A DNA stretch of 51,852 bases from Lachnospiraceae bacterium UBA3316 (lineage in GTDB: Bacteria > Bacillota > Clostridia > Lachnospirales > Lachnospiraceae), in assembly GCA_002361955.1 (NCBI GenBank), contig DESK01000016.1, positions 1 to 51,852 on the forward strand. Direction: 5' to 3'. The translations under genes and the position numbers were made by a program. The notes below the pieces were generated by a model, which saw nothing but the letters and a program-made list of their open reading frames with translations, had not been told where the DNA came from and ran no database searches. Position 1 is the first letter of the stretch; each line of letters starts with the position of its first letter. Positions 35,724 through 43,783 of this stretch are shown in pieces.

Positions 35724-36695
35724 ATGAAGAACAAGATGGCGGCAGTGGTGGCAGGTTTGATGGTTTTCGCAGTGGCGGTGACGGGATGTTCCAGGAACGA
35801 AAGTACCGGGACGACGGCAGCTCCGGAAACAGCGGAGACGAAAGCAGCAGAGACAAAAGTTCCAGAAACGGAAACGTCCGGCTCCGATGAGGCATCCGCC
35901 GACGACACGGCGATACTGGTGGTAAGCTTTGGAACGAGCTTCAATGACAGCCGGGAAGCGACTATCGGCGCGGTGGAGGAGGCGATCAGCGAGGCCAATC
36001 CCGGGTATGAGGTGAGGCGCGCGTTTACTTCCCAGATCATCATCGACAAGCTGAAAGAGCGCGACGGCCTGGAGATCGACAACGTGACCCAGGCTTTGGA
36101 CCGGGCGGTGGCCGACGGCGTAAAAAATCTGGTGGTGCAGCCAACACACCTGATGGATGGCCTGGAGTATATGGATGTCGTGGACGAACTGGCAGAATAC
36201 GAGGAAGATTTTGACAGCGTCAGCATAGGGGAGCCCCTGCTGACAAGCGATGAGGATTTTCAGGCCGTGGCAGAGGCCATCACGGAGGACACGAAAGGCA
36301 GCGACGACGGTGAGACGGCCATTGTCTTTATGGGCCACGGGACAGAGGCCGAGTCCAACCAGGTATACGCGAAGATGCAGGAGGTTTTGGCCGCAGGGGG
36401 CCATGAAAACTATTATATCGGAACGGTGGAGGCTGAGCCTACGCTGGAGGATGTGATAGCGGCCCTGAAGGAAAAGGGAATCTATAAAAAGGTGGTTCTG
36501 CAGCCGCTGATGGTGGTGGCGGGAGACCACGCCAACAATGACATGGCAGGCGGGGAGGAAGACTCCTGGAAGACGGCTCTGGAGGCAGAGGGCTATGACG
36601 TGGAGTGCGTCATCAAAGGGCTGGGAGAGCTTCCGGCCATCCGCTCCATCTATGTGGAGCACACCAGGGCGGCTCTGGAAGGGCTGTCAAAGTAA
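35724..36695 (+). CDS. cbiK: Exported sirohydrochlorin cobaltochelatase (CbiK) lipoprotein
   Basis: CbiK inserts cobalt into sirohydrochlorin in the anaerobic B12 pathway. The 323-residue protein keeps the chelatase fold and its metal-site residues: VSFGTSFNDSR, PTHLMDG (H141), FMGHGTEAES (H204), GTVEAEPT (E235) and AGDHANND (H268). Unusually, it starts with a lipoprotein signal (VAVTGC, C22) and a 35-residue acidic, threonine-rich linker, so it should sit outside the membrane. Periplasmic CbiK forms are known in Desulfovibrio. Outside the cell it could metallate, or simply hold, a tetrapyrrole or metal for the ABC importer encoded next. AAAAGGAGG precedes the ATG. It is the first gene under the riboswitch. 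Confidence 0.88.
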   Translation: MKNKMAAVVAGLMVFAVAVTGCSRNESTGTTAAPETAETKAAETKVPETETSGSDEASADDTAILVVSFGTSFNDSREATIGAVEEAISEANPGYEVRRAFTSQIIIDKLKERDGLEIDNVTQALDRAVADGVKNLVVQPTHLMDGLEYMDVVDELAEYEEDFDSVSIGEPLLTSDEDFQAVAEAITEDTKGSDDGETAIVFMGHGTEAESNQVYAKMQEVLAAGGHENYYIGTVEAEPTLEDVIAALKEKGIYKKVVLQPLMVVAGDHANNDMAGGEEDSWKTALEAEGYDVECVIKGLGELPAIRSIYVEHTRAALEGLSK

Positions 36696-36703
36696 GCGGT
36701 TTG

Positions 36704-36765
36704 CCCGGACGGTATCCTTGGATCTGCGCGTGGAAACACGCGCAGGTTCATGGCTGCCGTACGGG
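36704..36765 (+). other. Nested RNA hairpin between cbiK and the NEAT-like gene
   Basis: An inner perfect 9-bp stem (CTGCGCGTG 36724-36732 with CACGCGCAG 36737-36745) has a GAAA tetraloop. It is enclosed by CCCGGACGG (36704-36712) pairing with CCGTACGGG (36757-36765), one mismatch. No T-run follows. It may be an mRNA processing or stability element within the operon. Confidence 0.6.
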
Positions 36766-36800
36766 ACTTTCATTGTAACGCAGCGGGGAAGGATAAGGGT

Positions 36801-37898
36801 ATGGTTAAAAAATTTATTTCATTTATTTTGGCATTTGTAATCAGTGTGTGCGGCGCGTCCTGGACGCCCCTGCAGGCCGGGGCGGAGGCTCCCTATGACC
36901 AGGTGGCCGGGGAGGGCGAAACGGCCACGGCCCAGGAAGTGGGCGTAGAGGGCATGGAGCCCATTTACGGGAAGGATGTGGCGGACGGAACCTACGATGT
37001 GGAAGTGGAGTGCAGTTCTTCCATGTTTCCGGTGGAAAAGGCACAGCTTACTGTGGAGGATGGAGAAATGACAGCCATCCTGACCATGGGAGGAAAGGGA
37101 TATCTGAAGGTCTTTATGGGGACCGGCAGGGAAGCGGCGGAAAGCGACCTGTCACAGTACATTGATTTCGCGGAGGATGAAGAGGGAAAGCATATCTTTA
37201 CCATTCCGGTGGAGGCCCTGGATCTGCCTATAGAATGCGCCGCCTTCAGCAAAAATAAGGAAAAGTGGTACGACCGCGCCATCCTGTTCCTGGCGGAGAG
37301 CCTGCCGGAGGGAGCCGTTCGCGTGGAGCTTCCCGACTATGAGGCCCTGAGAAAGGCCGCCAAGGAGAAGCGTATCGCTGCCCTGCGGGCCGAAAGCAGC
37401 AAAACCACGGAGGCTTCCGAAAGCACAGAGGAGGCGCAGCCCAAGGCGGAGCCCGCCTTTCTGGAGCTGGAGGACGGGGAGTATGCCATCCAGGTGGAGC
37501 TGGAGGGAGGCACCGGACGGACGACGGTGACGACCCCGGCGGGACTCATCATCCGGGATGGGCTGGCTTACGCAAGGCTGGAGTGGAGCAGTACCAACTA
37601 TGACTATATGCTGGTGGACGGGGAGAAGTTTTTTCCCATCAACGAAGAGGGATATTCCACCTTTGAGATTCCCATCACGGTTTTTGATAAGCCGATGGAG
37701 GTGGTGGCGGACACGGTGGCTATGAGCACGCCCCACGAGATTGATTACCAGCTGATTTTTCACGCCGACGGCATCCTGTCCAAGGATCAGACGCCCCAGG
37801 CAGCGGCCCAGCGGATGGTGTGGATGGTGCTTCTGATTATCGCCGTGTGCGTTCTCGTCTCCTGGCTGAATAAAAGAAAAAGGAATTCTGTAAGATGA
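36801..37898 (+). CDS. Surface protein with two NEAT-like domains and a C-terminal TM anchor
   Basis: From the ATG at 36801 (after GGGGAAGG) the 365-residue protein has a signal peptide (MVKKFISFILAFVISVCGAS). Two related beta-rich domains follow: one from DGTYDVEVECSSSMFPVEKA (about 61-180), one from DGEYAIQVELEGGTGRTTVT (about 225-340) containing WSSTNYDYMLVDGEKF. A TM helix (about 343-360) and a basic tail end it. Each domain opens like NEAT domains (DGxYxVxV, later a tyrosine-containing strand), which bind haem in Gram-positive uptake. The resemblance is remote and needs a profile search. Its place between an exported chelatase and a B12/haem-type importer supports tetrapyrrole binding. 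It overlaps the next gene by four bases. Confidence 0.65.
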   Translation: MVKKFISFILAFVISVCGASWTPLQAGAEAPYDQVAGEGETATAQEVGVEGMEPIYGKDVADGTYDVEVECSSSMFPVEKAQLTVEDGEMTAILTMGGKGYLKVFMGTGREAAESDLSQYIDFAEDEEGKHIFTIPVEALDLPIECAAFSKNKEKWYDRAILFLAESLPEGAVRVELPDYEALRKAAKEKRIAALRAESSKTTEASESTEEAQPKAEPAFLELEDGEYAIQVELEGGTGRTTVTTPAGLIIRDGLAYARLEWSSTNYDYMLVDGEKFFPINEEGYSTFEIPITVFDKPMEVVADTVAMSTPHEIDYQLIFHADGILSKDQTPQAAAQRMVWMVLLIIAVCVLVSWLNKRKRNSVR

Positions 37899-39037
37899 AA
37901 AAGCGATGGATGATAGGTTTGATCCTTTGGGCGGCATGTTTTCTGACCGCCTGCAAAGGGGAGGGGAAGGATCCCGGAATGATGGATACGGACATCAGCG
38001 CCGCCCTTACCCATCAGGGAGCCATGGAGCTTTCCTACGCGGAAAAATTTTCTGTGGATTATTATGAGGGCGGCTACGACTTAATCACGATCCCGGAGAA
38101 CGGGCGTTTCCTGACGGTTCCGGAGGGGAAGGAGGCGCCGGAGGACCTGGCGTCTGATATCACGGTTTTGCAAAAGCCCCTGAAAAATATGTACCTGGCA
38201 GCCTCGGCCGTGATGGATATGTTTGTGTCCCTGGATGCTTTGGATACCCTTCGATTCAGCGCGCTGAAGGAGGATTCCTGGTACATAGAGGGCGCGAAAG
38301 ACGCCATGGAGAGGGGGGACATCCTCTATGCCGGCCAGTATTCCGCGCCGGACTATGAACGGATCCTGGCCGAGGACTGCGGCCTTGCCATAGAAAATAC
38401 CATGATTTACCACACGCCGGAGGTGAAGGAACAGCTGGAGAAATTCGGGGTTCCCGTGCTGGTGGATTATTCCAGCTATGAGCCGAGCCCTCTGGGCCGG
38501 ACGGAATGGGTGAAGCTTTACGGCCTGCTGACAGACAGGGAGCAGGAGGCGGAGGAGGTTTTCTCCCGGGAGGCGGAGGCCTTCGAGGACATCCAGGGAG
38601 CTGAAAAAACGGGAAAAACCGTGGCTTTTTTTTACATCACCTCAAACGGGGAGGCAAATGTGCGCAAAAGCTCCGATTATCTGCCGAAAATGATTGAGAT
38701 GGCAGGGGGCAGCTATGTCTTCCGGGATCTGGGGAATGAGGATGATACGGCGTCCTCCACGGTCACCATGCAGATGGAAGAATTTTACGCGGCGGCCAGG
38801 GATGCGGATTACATCATCTATAACAGTACCATCGACGGAGAGCTGAATTCCGTGGAGGAGCTTCTGGGCAAGAGCGCCCTGCTGAAAAATTTCAGGGCGG
38901 TGCAGGAGGGGAACGTCTTTTGCACCACAAAAAATATTTACCAGTCCTCCATGTCCCTTGGCACGATCATCGCGGATATCCATAAGATGATTACCGGGGA
39001 TGAGGAGAGCCTCACCTATATTTACAAGCTGGAGTAG
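37895..39037 (+). CDS. ABC importer substrate-binding lipoprotein (BtuF/FecB family)
   Basis: The 380-residue protein has a lipobox (FLTAC, C20) and the two-lobe fold of cobalamin, haem and siderophore receptors. Supporting segments are NGRFLTVPEG, then LVDYSSYEPSPLGRTEWVKLYGLL, then GKTVAFFYITSNGEANVRKSSDYLPKM and the C-terminal AADADYIIYNST-like segment. It delivers substrate to the permease and ATPase that follow. A corrinoid or other tetrapyrrole ligand is inferred from the riboswitch and neighbours; iron-siderophore uptake is the alternative. Confidence 0.85.
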   Translation: MKKRWMIGLILWAACFLTACKGEGKDPGMMDTDISAALTHQGAMELSYAEKFSVDYYEGGYDLITIPENGRFLTVPEGKEAPEDLASDITVLQKPLKNMYLAASAVMDMFVSLDALDTLRFSALKEDSWYIEGAKDAMERGDILYAGQYSAPDYERILAEDCGLAIENTMIYHTPEVKEQLEKFGVPVLVDYSSYEPSPLGRTEWVKLYGLLTDREQEAEEVFSREAEAFEDIQGAEKTGKTVAFFYITSNGEANVRKSSDYLPKMIEMAGGSYVFRDLGNEDDTASSTVTMQMEEFYAAARDADYIIYNSTIDGELNSVEELLGKSALLKNFRAVQEGNVFCTTKNIYQSSMSLGTIIADIHKMITGDEESLTYIYKLE

Positions 39038-39040
39038 CGT

Positions 39041-40069
39041 ATGAAAAGAGAACTATCTGAAAAGAAAAGATATGCGGGGGCATTTTTAATACTGTGTCTT
39101 TTGGTGCTCGTCTTTTTAGTCATCAATGTGTGTGCGGGCAGCGTTACCATTTCCCTGGATGACATCCTGAAGACGGTGAAGGGGCAGCAGACGGATCCCA
39201 CCATAGCGGACATTATTTTGCAGATCCGTCTGCCCCGGGCCCTGGCGGCGGCGATCCTGGGCGGCGGCCTGGCCCTGTCCGGTTATCTTTTGCAGACCTT
39301 TTTCCATAACCCCATCGCCGGGCCCTTTACCCTTGGCATTTCCTCCGGGGCAAAGCTGGTGGTGGCTCTTGTGATGGTGCTTTTTCTGGGAAGCTCCATT
39401 CAGATCAGCTCCATGGTCATGATCGGGGCGGCCTTTGTGGGGGCGATGCTCTCCATGGGCTTCGTGCTGCTTATGGCCAGGGTGATGGACCAGATGTCCA
39501 TGCTCATCGTCAGCGGTGTGATGATCGGCTATATCTGTTCGGCGGTTACGGATTTTGTGGTCACCTTTGCGGATGACGCAAATATCGTAAACCTGCACAA
39601 TTGGTCGAAGGGCAGTTTTTCCGGGATCACCTGGGAAAATGTGGCCATCATGGCGGCGGTGATCTTCCTTTCCTTCCTGTGCGTTTTTCTCATGTCGAAA
39701 TCTATCAGCGCCTTCCAGATGGGGGAGGCTTACGCCAGAAATATGGGACTGGATATCCGAAAATTCCGGGCGGCCCTGGTGCTTCTCTCAAGCATCCTGT
39801 CCGCCTGTGTGACGGCCTTTGCGGGGCCGGTATCCTTTGTGGGGATCGCCGTTCCCCATCTGGTGAAAAACCTGTTTCACTCCTCAAGGCCCATCCTCAT
39901 GATCCCCGCAAGCTTCCTGGGCGGCGCGGTTTTCTGCCTGTTCTGCGACCTTTTGGCCAGGATGGTATTCGCCCCCACCGAGCTCAGCATCAGCACGGTG
40001 ACGGCCGTTTTTGGGGCGCCCATCGTTATTTTGATCATGATCCGCAAAAAAAAGGAGAAGGCAGCGTAG
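39041..40069 (+). CDS. ABC importer permease (FecCD/BtuC family)
   Basis: The 342-residue polytopic protein has about ten TM helices and FecCD motifs: LRLPRALAAAILGGGLALSGYLLQ-like (QIRLPRALAAAILGGGLA), then FHNPIAGPFTLGISSGA, VSFVGIAVPHLVKNLF and the end region RMVFAPTELSISTVTAVFGAP. It forms the translocation pore. It starts three bases after the binding-protein stop and one base separates it from the ATPase gene, so the three are one transporter unit. Confidence 0.93.
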   Translation: MKRELSEKKRYAGAFLILCLLVLVFLVINVCAGSVTISLDDILKTVKGQQTDPTIADIILQIRLPRALAAAILGGGLALSGYLLQTFFHNPIAGPFTLGISSGAKLVVALVMVLFLGSSIQISSMVMIGAAFVGAMLSMGFVLLMARVMDQMSMLIVSGVMIGYICSAVTDFVVTFADDANIVNLHNWSKGSFSGITWENVAIMAAVIFLSFLCVFLMSKSISAFQMGEAYARNMGLDIRKFRAALVLLSSILSACVTAFAGPVSFVGIAVPHLVKNLFHSSRPILMIPASFLGGAVFCLFCDLLARMVFAPTELSISTVTAVFGAPIVILIMIRKKKEKAA

Positions 40070-40070
40070 T

Positions 40071-41225
40071 ATGAAAGATACATTTTATTTTTATACGGAG
40101 GGGCTGACCGTGGGGTATCACGGCGTCCCGCTGATAAAAAATATCAAGATTTCTGTGAAGCGGGGGGAGATCCTGACGCTGATCGGGCCAAACGGTGCCG
40201 GGAAAACAACGATCCTGAAGAGCATTATCAAGCAGCTCGCGCCCCTTGGAGGGCTGGTCTGCTTAGACGGCAGGCCGGTGGATGAGATGACGGCCAGGGA
40301 GCTGTCCACGCGGCTGTCGGTGGTGCTCACAGATCGGGTCCGCCCGGAGCTTATGACCTGCGAGGATGTGGTGGCCACAGGGCGTCATCCCTATACGGGC
40401 CGTTTCGGCATACTCTCGGCCCATGACAGGCAGGTGGTAAAGGAGTCCATGGAGCTTGTGAATATTTCTGAGATGGCCGACCGGGATTTCACAAAGATCA
40501 GCGACGGACAGAGGCAGCGGGTGATGCTGGCCAGGGCGATCTGCCAGGAGCCGGATATCATCGTGCTGGATGAGCCCACCTCCTTTCTGGACATCCGTTA
40601 TAAGCTGGAGTTCCTCTCGATTATCCAAAAGATGTCCCGCACCAGGAATCTGTCGGTGATCATGTCCCTTCATGAGCTGGATCTGGCGGGGCGTATTTCG
40701 GATAAGATCGTGTGCATCCGGGGGGATCGGGCAGACCGCTTCGGCCCGCCGGAGGAGGTTTTCACGCCGGGGTATATCCCCCAGCTGTACCAGATGACCA
40801 CGGGCTCCTACGATGAGCTGACGGGAAATCTGGAGCTTGCCCCGATAGAGGGCAGGCCGGAGGTGTTTGTCATCGCCGGGAACGGAAGCGGCACAGCTGT
40901 CTTCCGCCGTCTTCAGAGGGAGGGCGTTCCTTTTGCCACAGGGATTCTCTGGGAAAATGACTTGGATTACCCTTCCGCGAAGGCCCTGGCGGCCCAGGTG
41001 GTGGCGGAGCGCCCCTTCTGTGCCATCCGCCCGGAGGTTCTGCGTCAGGCCAAGGAGCTGATGGACTCCTGCCGGGAGGTGATCATCACTCTCGATATGG
41101 AGGCTGTGGGGGAGTTTGGTGAGGGCTTAAGGGAGCTGTGCGCCTATGCCGTCGAGCTGGGGAAGGTCAGGGGCAAAGGCTGTCATCCACTGTCATGCAA
41201 GCATGACGTGAATTCGGACTTTTGA
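40071..41225 (+). CDS. ABC importer ATPase (FepC/BtuD family) with C-terminal domain ending in a repeat
   Basis: The ATPase half (about residues 1-255) has Walker A GPNGAGKTT, the signature region ISDGQRQRVMLARAI, Walker B IIVLDEPTSFLD and the switch histidine in SLHELDLAG. A second domain of about 120 residues (EVFVIAGNGSGTAVFRRLQR, ATGILWENDLDYPSAKALAA) follows, seen in some clostridial corrinoid/iron ATPases. The last 15 residues (CHPLSCKHDVNSDF) and the stop are encoded by the 55-nt repeat that also occurs near rplJ. The natural C-terminus was therefore probably replaced by insertion. The catalytic part is untouched. Confidence 0.9.
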   Translation: MKDTFYFYTEGLTVGYHGVPLIKNIKISVKRGEILTLIGPNGAGKTTILKSIIKQLAPLGGLVCLDGRPVDEMTARELSTRLSVVLTDRVRPELMTCEDVVATGRHPYTGRFGILSAHDRQVVKESMELVNISEMADRDFTKISDGQRQRVMLARAICQEPDIIVLDEPTSFLDIRYKLEFLSIIQKMSRTRNLSVIMSLHELDLAGRISDKIVCIRGDRADRFGPPEEVFTPGYIPQLYQMTTGSYDELTGNLELAPIEGRPEVFVIAGNGSGTAVFRRLQREGVPFATGILWENDLDYPSAKALAAQVVAERPFCAIRPEVLRQAKELMDSCREVIITLDMEAVGEFGEGLRELCAYAVELGKVRGKGCHPLSCKHDVNSDF

Positions 41226-41237
41226 CACTGAAACCAT
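41183..41237. repeat. 55-nt direct repeat, copy 2, overlapping the ABC ATPase 3' end
   Basis: Identical by eye to 12026-12080. It covers the last 43 bases of the ATPase gene, including its TGA stop, and ends 33 bases before cbiL. The inner palindrome GTCATGCAAGCATGAC is intact, but the upstream half of the larger inverted repeat seen in copy 1 is absent. Confidence 0.85.
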
Positions 41238-41270
41238 AAAAATGTGTATGACAATCAAAGGAGAAAAAAT

Positions 41271-41966
41271 ATGACAGGAATTTTATATGGAACGGGCGTA
41301 GGCCCGGGAGACCCGGAATTGATGACGCTGAAGGCAGTGCGTCTGGTGAAGGAAAATGAGGTGATCGCTTTGCCGGGAGCGGATCCGAAGGCCACGGTAG
41401 CCTATCAGATCGCGTTGCAGGCAGTGCCGGAGCTGGCCGAGAAGACGCTGGTGGCGGTGGACATGCCCATGACCCACAATAAGGAGGAGATGAACCGCAA
41501 GCACGACGCGGCGGCGGCTCTGGTGGAAGAATACCTGAAAAAGGGGCAGAACGTGGTGTTTTTGACCCTGGGCGATCCTACGATCTACTCCACCTATGTC
41601 TATGTGCAGAAACGGGTGGCGGCCCACGGCTATCCCACGGAGCTTGTCAGCGGCATCACCTCTTTCTGCGCGGCCGCGGCCAGGACGAACACGCCCCTGG
41701 TGGAGTGGGATGAGCAGCTCCACGTGCTGCCTGCTGTCCACAGGCTGGAGAACCGTCTGGAGGCGCCAGGAAATTACGTGCTGATGAAGTCCGGCAGGAA
41801 AATGTCCCAGGTAAAGGAGATCCTGGCGGCCAGCGGAAAAGAAGTGGTGATGGTAGAAAACTGCGGGATGGAAAGCGAGCATGTGTACCGCAGCGTGGAG
41901 GAGATCCCCGATGACGCAGGCTACTATTCCCTGATTATTGCAAAGGAGCCCCATGGCGGATTATGA
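41271..41966 (+). CDS. cbiL: Precorrin-2 / cobalt-factor II C20-methyltransferase
   Basis: This SAM-dependent enzyme methylates C20 of cobalt-sirohydrochlorin (cobalt-factor II), the step after CbiK in anaerobic B12 synthesis. The 231-residue protein has the family opening GILYGTGVGPGDPELMTLKAV, the VVFLTLGDPTIYSTY motif and GITSFCAAAARTNTPLVEWDE. The ATG at 41271 has AAAGGAG seven bases upstream; an earlier in-frame ATG lies before that site. It is the only corrin-ring enzyme in the window besides CbiK. Its stop overlaps the next ATPase gene (ATGA). Confidence 0.93.
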   Translation: MTGILYGTGVGPGDPELMTLKAVRLVKENEVIALPGADPKATVAYQIALQAVPELAEKTLVAVDMPMTHNKEEMNRKHDAAAALVEEYLKKGQNVVFLTLGDPTIYSTYVYVQKRVAAHGYPTELVSGITSFCAAAARTNTPLVEWDEQLHVLPAVHRLENRLEAPGNYVLMKSGRKMSQVKEILAASGKEVVMVENCGMESEHVYRSVEEIPDDAGYYSLIIAKEPHGGL

Positions 41967-42799
41967 TAGAGCTGAAGAATTTAAAAAAGACGTTTGAGGG
42001 CTTCACGGCGGTGGACGGCGTGAGCCTGCAGATCGAGACGGGAGAATTTTTTGGGCTGCTGGGGCCCAACGGAGCGGGAAAGACGACGACCATCGGGATG
42101 CTGTCCACCCTGCTGCTGCCTACCTCCGGGGAGATCTATATCAATGGAGAGCTTCTTAGCCGGAAACGGCAGGATCTCAAACGGAAGGTCAGCGTGATCA
42201 CCCAGGAGTATTCCATGCGCCAGGATATGGATATGGACGAGATTATGGAGTACCAGGGAAGGCTGTACTTTATGCCTGTAAAGGAGATCCGCGCCCGCAC
42301 GGAGGAGCTGTTTGCCTTTGCGGGGCTGACGGCCCACAGGCGAAAAACTGTCCGGAAGTTGTCAGGGGGCATGAAGCGGAAGCTGATGGTCTGCCGGGCG
42401 CTGTTGACGGAGCCGGAAATCTTGCTTCTGGATGAGCCCACGGCGGGCATGGACGCCATCTCCAGGCGGCAGATGTGGAACCTGCTGCGGCAGCTGAATG
42501 AACAGGGTCTGACGATCCTTCTGACCACCCACTATATTGAGGAGGCCCAGGCGCTGTGCGGCCGGGTGGCCCTGATGAATGAGGGAAAGCTCGGGGAGGT
42601 GGATTCCCCGGCGCACCTGATCGAGGACCTGGGGCCCTATGCAGTGGATGAGATGCTGGCGGACGGCATCCACAGCCAGTATTTTCACCGGCGGCAGGAA
42701 GCCATTGCCCATCTGTCCGGCCTTTCGGGCCAGTGTACCCTGCGGGATACGACCCTGGAGGACGTGTTTGTGGAGCGGGTGGGAAAAAGCTTAACGTAG
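41963..42799 (+). CDS. ABC-2 type transporter ATPase
   Basis: The 278-residue protein has Walker A GPNGAGKTTT, the Q-loop near ITQEYSMRQDMD, signature KLSGGMKRKLMVCRAL, Walker B ILLLDEPTAGMD and the switch histidine in TTHYIEEAQ. This pattern is typical of DrrA/NatA-like exporters rather than vitamin importers. It overlaps cbiL by four bases and is followed 17 bases later by its membrane partner. What it exports is not evident; inclusion in the riboswitch operon suggests a corrinoid, tetrapyrrole or metal link. Confidence 0.9.
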   Translation: MIELKNLKKTFEGFTAVDGVSLQIETGEFFGLLGPNGAGKTTTIGMLSTLLLPTSGEIYINGELLSRKRQDLKRKVSVITQEYSMRQDMDMDEIMEYQGRLYFMPVKEIRARTEELFAFAGLTAHRRKTVRKLSGGMKRKLMVCRALLTEPEILLLDEPTAGMDAISRRQMWNLLRQLNEQGLTILLTTHYIEEAQALCGRVALMNEGKLGEVDSPAHLIEDLGPYAVDEMLADGIHSQYFHRRQEAIAHLSGLSGQCTLRDTTLEDVFVERVGKSLT

Positions 42800-42816
42800 G
42801 GGAGAGGAAGGAAACT

Positions 42817-43548
42817 ATGGGAATTCGGACTATTTTGTGGGAAAAATGGAGGGAGTTTATCCGCGATTTTTCCAGGATCACCATGGCGGCCCTGATCGCG
42901 CCGCTGATGTATCTGATTGTTTTTGGGTGGGGAATCCGCAGCAGCATGAACGGACAGCCCTATCTTTATTTTCTGATTCCGGGGGTGGTGTCACTGACGA
43001 CTATGAACGGCAGCTTCAACGCCATCGCCCAGAACCTGAATGTGCAGCGCCTGTATGAGAAGGCCTTTGACCAGGTGATCATCTCCCCCACGCCTCTGTG
43101 GCAGTTTATCGCTGGACAGATCCTGGCGGGAGCCCTGCGGGGATTGTACGCCGGAGGCCTGATCCTGCTGCTGGTGTTGCCCATCGGCACGGGACTGGTA
43201 TTTAACGGTCTCTCGATTCTGATTTTATTTTTAAACGGAGCCGTCTTTTCTGCTCTTGGCATCGTGGTATCGTTTCTGGCCAGGAATCACGCGGATGTGC
43301 CCAGGTTTTCCAATTACTTTATTATGCCGATGGCTTACCTGTGCAACACCTTTTTCTCTACAGAGCAGATTCCTCGCGGCGTAAGGGAATTTATCGCTGC
43401 CCTGCCTCTGTCCCAGACCAGCCGCATGGTGCGGGCGATTTCCACCGGGGAGCCTGCGAACCTGTGGGGAATTTTGGTGCTGCTGGCCTACCTTGGGGCC
43501 CTGACGGCAGTGGGACTCTATTTTGTATATAAAAAGAAAAATCTATAG
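42817..43548 (+). CDS. ABC-2 type transporter permease
   Basis: The 243-residue protein has about six TM segments and the ABC-2 membrane fold. Visible segments include PLMYLIVFGWGI, the periplasmic MNGQPYLYFLIPGVVS and YFIMPMAYLCNTFFSTEQIPRG, with a C-terminal TM ending YFVYKKKNL. The ATG at 42817 follows GGAGAGGAAGG. It pairs with the ATPase upstream as a probable efflux transporter and is the last gene before a strong terminator. Confidence 0.88.
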   Translation: MGIRTILWEKWREFIRDFSRITMAALIAPLMYLIVFGWGIRSSMNGQPYLYFLIPGVVSLTTMNGSFNAIAQNLNVQRLYEKAFDQVIISPTPLWQFIAGQILAGALRGLYAGGLILLLVLPIGTGLVFNGLSILILFLNGAVFSALGIVVSFLARNHADVPRFSNYFIMPMAYLCNTFFSTEQIPRGVREFIAALPLSQTSRMVRAISTGEPANLWGILVLLAYLGALTAVGLYFVYKKKNL

Positions 43549-43555
43549 GCAGAAA

Positions 43556-43584
43556 GCCCGCGGAAGAGTTCCGCGGGCCATTTT
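43556..43584 (+). terminator. Terminator of the cobalamin operon
   Basis: GCCCGCGGAA (43556-43565) and TTCCGCGGGC (43569-43578) form a perfect 10-bp stem with a three-base loop, followed by CATTTT. Confidence 0.8.
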
Positions 43585-43714
43585 AATGGGGAAATCCCAT
43601 AGGCACGGAGCCTCTGGCTTTCAAAAAGAAAGCAGCCTCGGACGGCATGTGGATAAACGGCCTCAGGTTGGGACAGGATAAGAGAAGAAATAGAGGGATC
43701 ACGGCGTGTCCGTA

Positions 43715-43744
43715 TTGACAAAGCGAGAATTCTGGTGGTATAAT
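43715..43744 (+). promoter_or_regulatory. Copper ATPase promoter
   Basis: TTGACA (43715-43720) and TATAAT (43739-43744) match consensus with an 18-base spacer. The copper operator begins four bases after the -10. Confidence 0.88.
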
Positions 43745-43747
43745 CCA

Positions 43748-43766
43748 TATACCCCCTGGGGGTATA
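43748..43766. promoter_or_regulatory. CsoR-type copper operator
   Basis: TATACCCCCTGGGGGTATA is a perfect 19-base palindrome centred on T43757, covering the transcription start. G/C tracts flanked by TA are the hallmark of CsoR operators, which release the repressor when Cu(I) binds. No csoR gene is in the window. Confidence 0.85.
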
Positions 43767-43783
43767 CAGAAAGGAGGGAGCAT

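Noticed and set aside
41183..41237. 55-nt repeat as a CRISPR repeat
   Set aside because: Only two copies 29 kb apart, no spacers and no cas genes.
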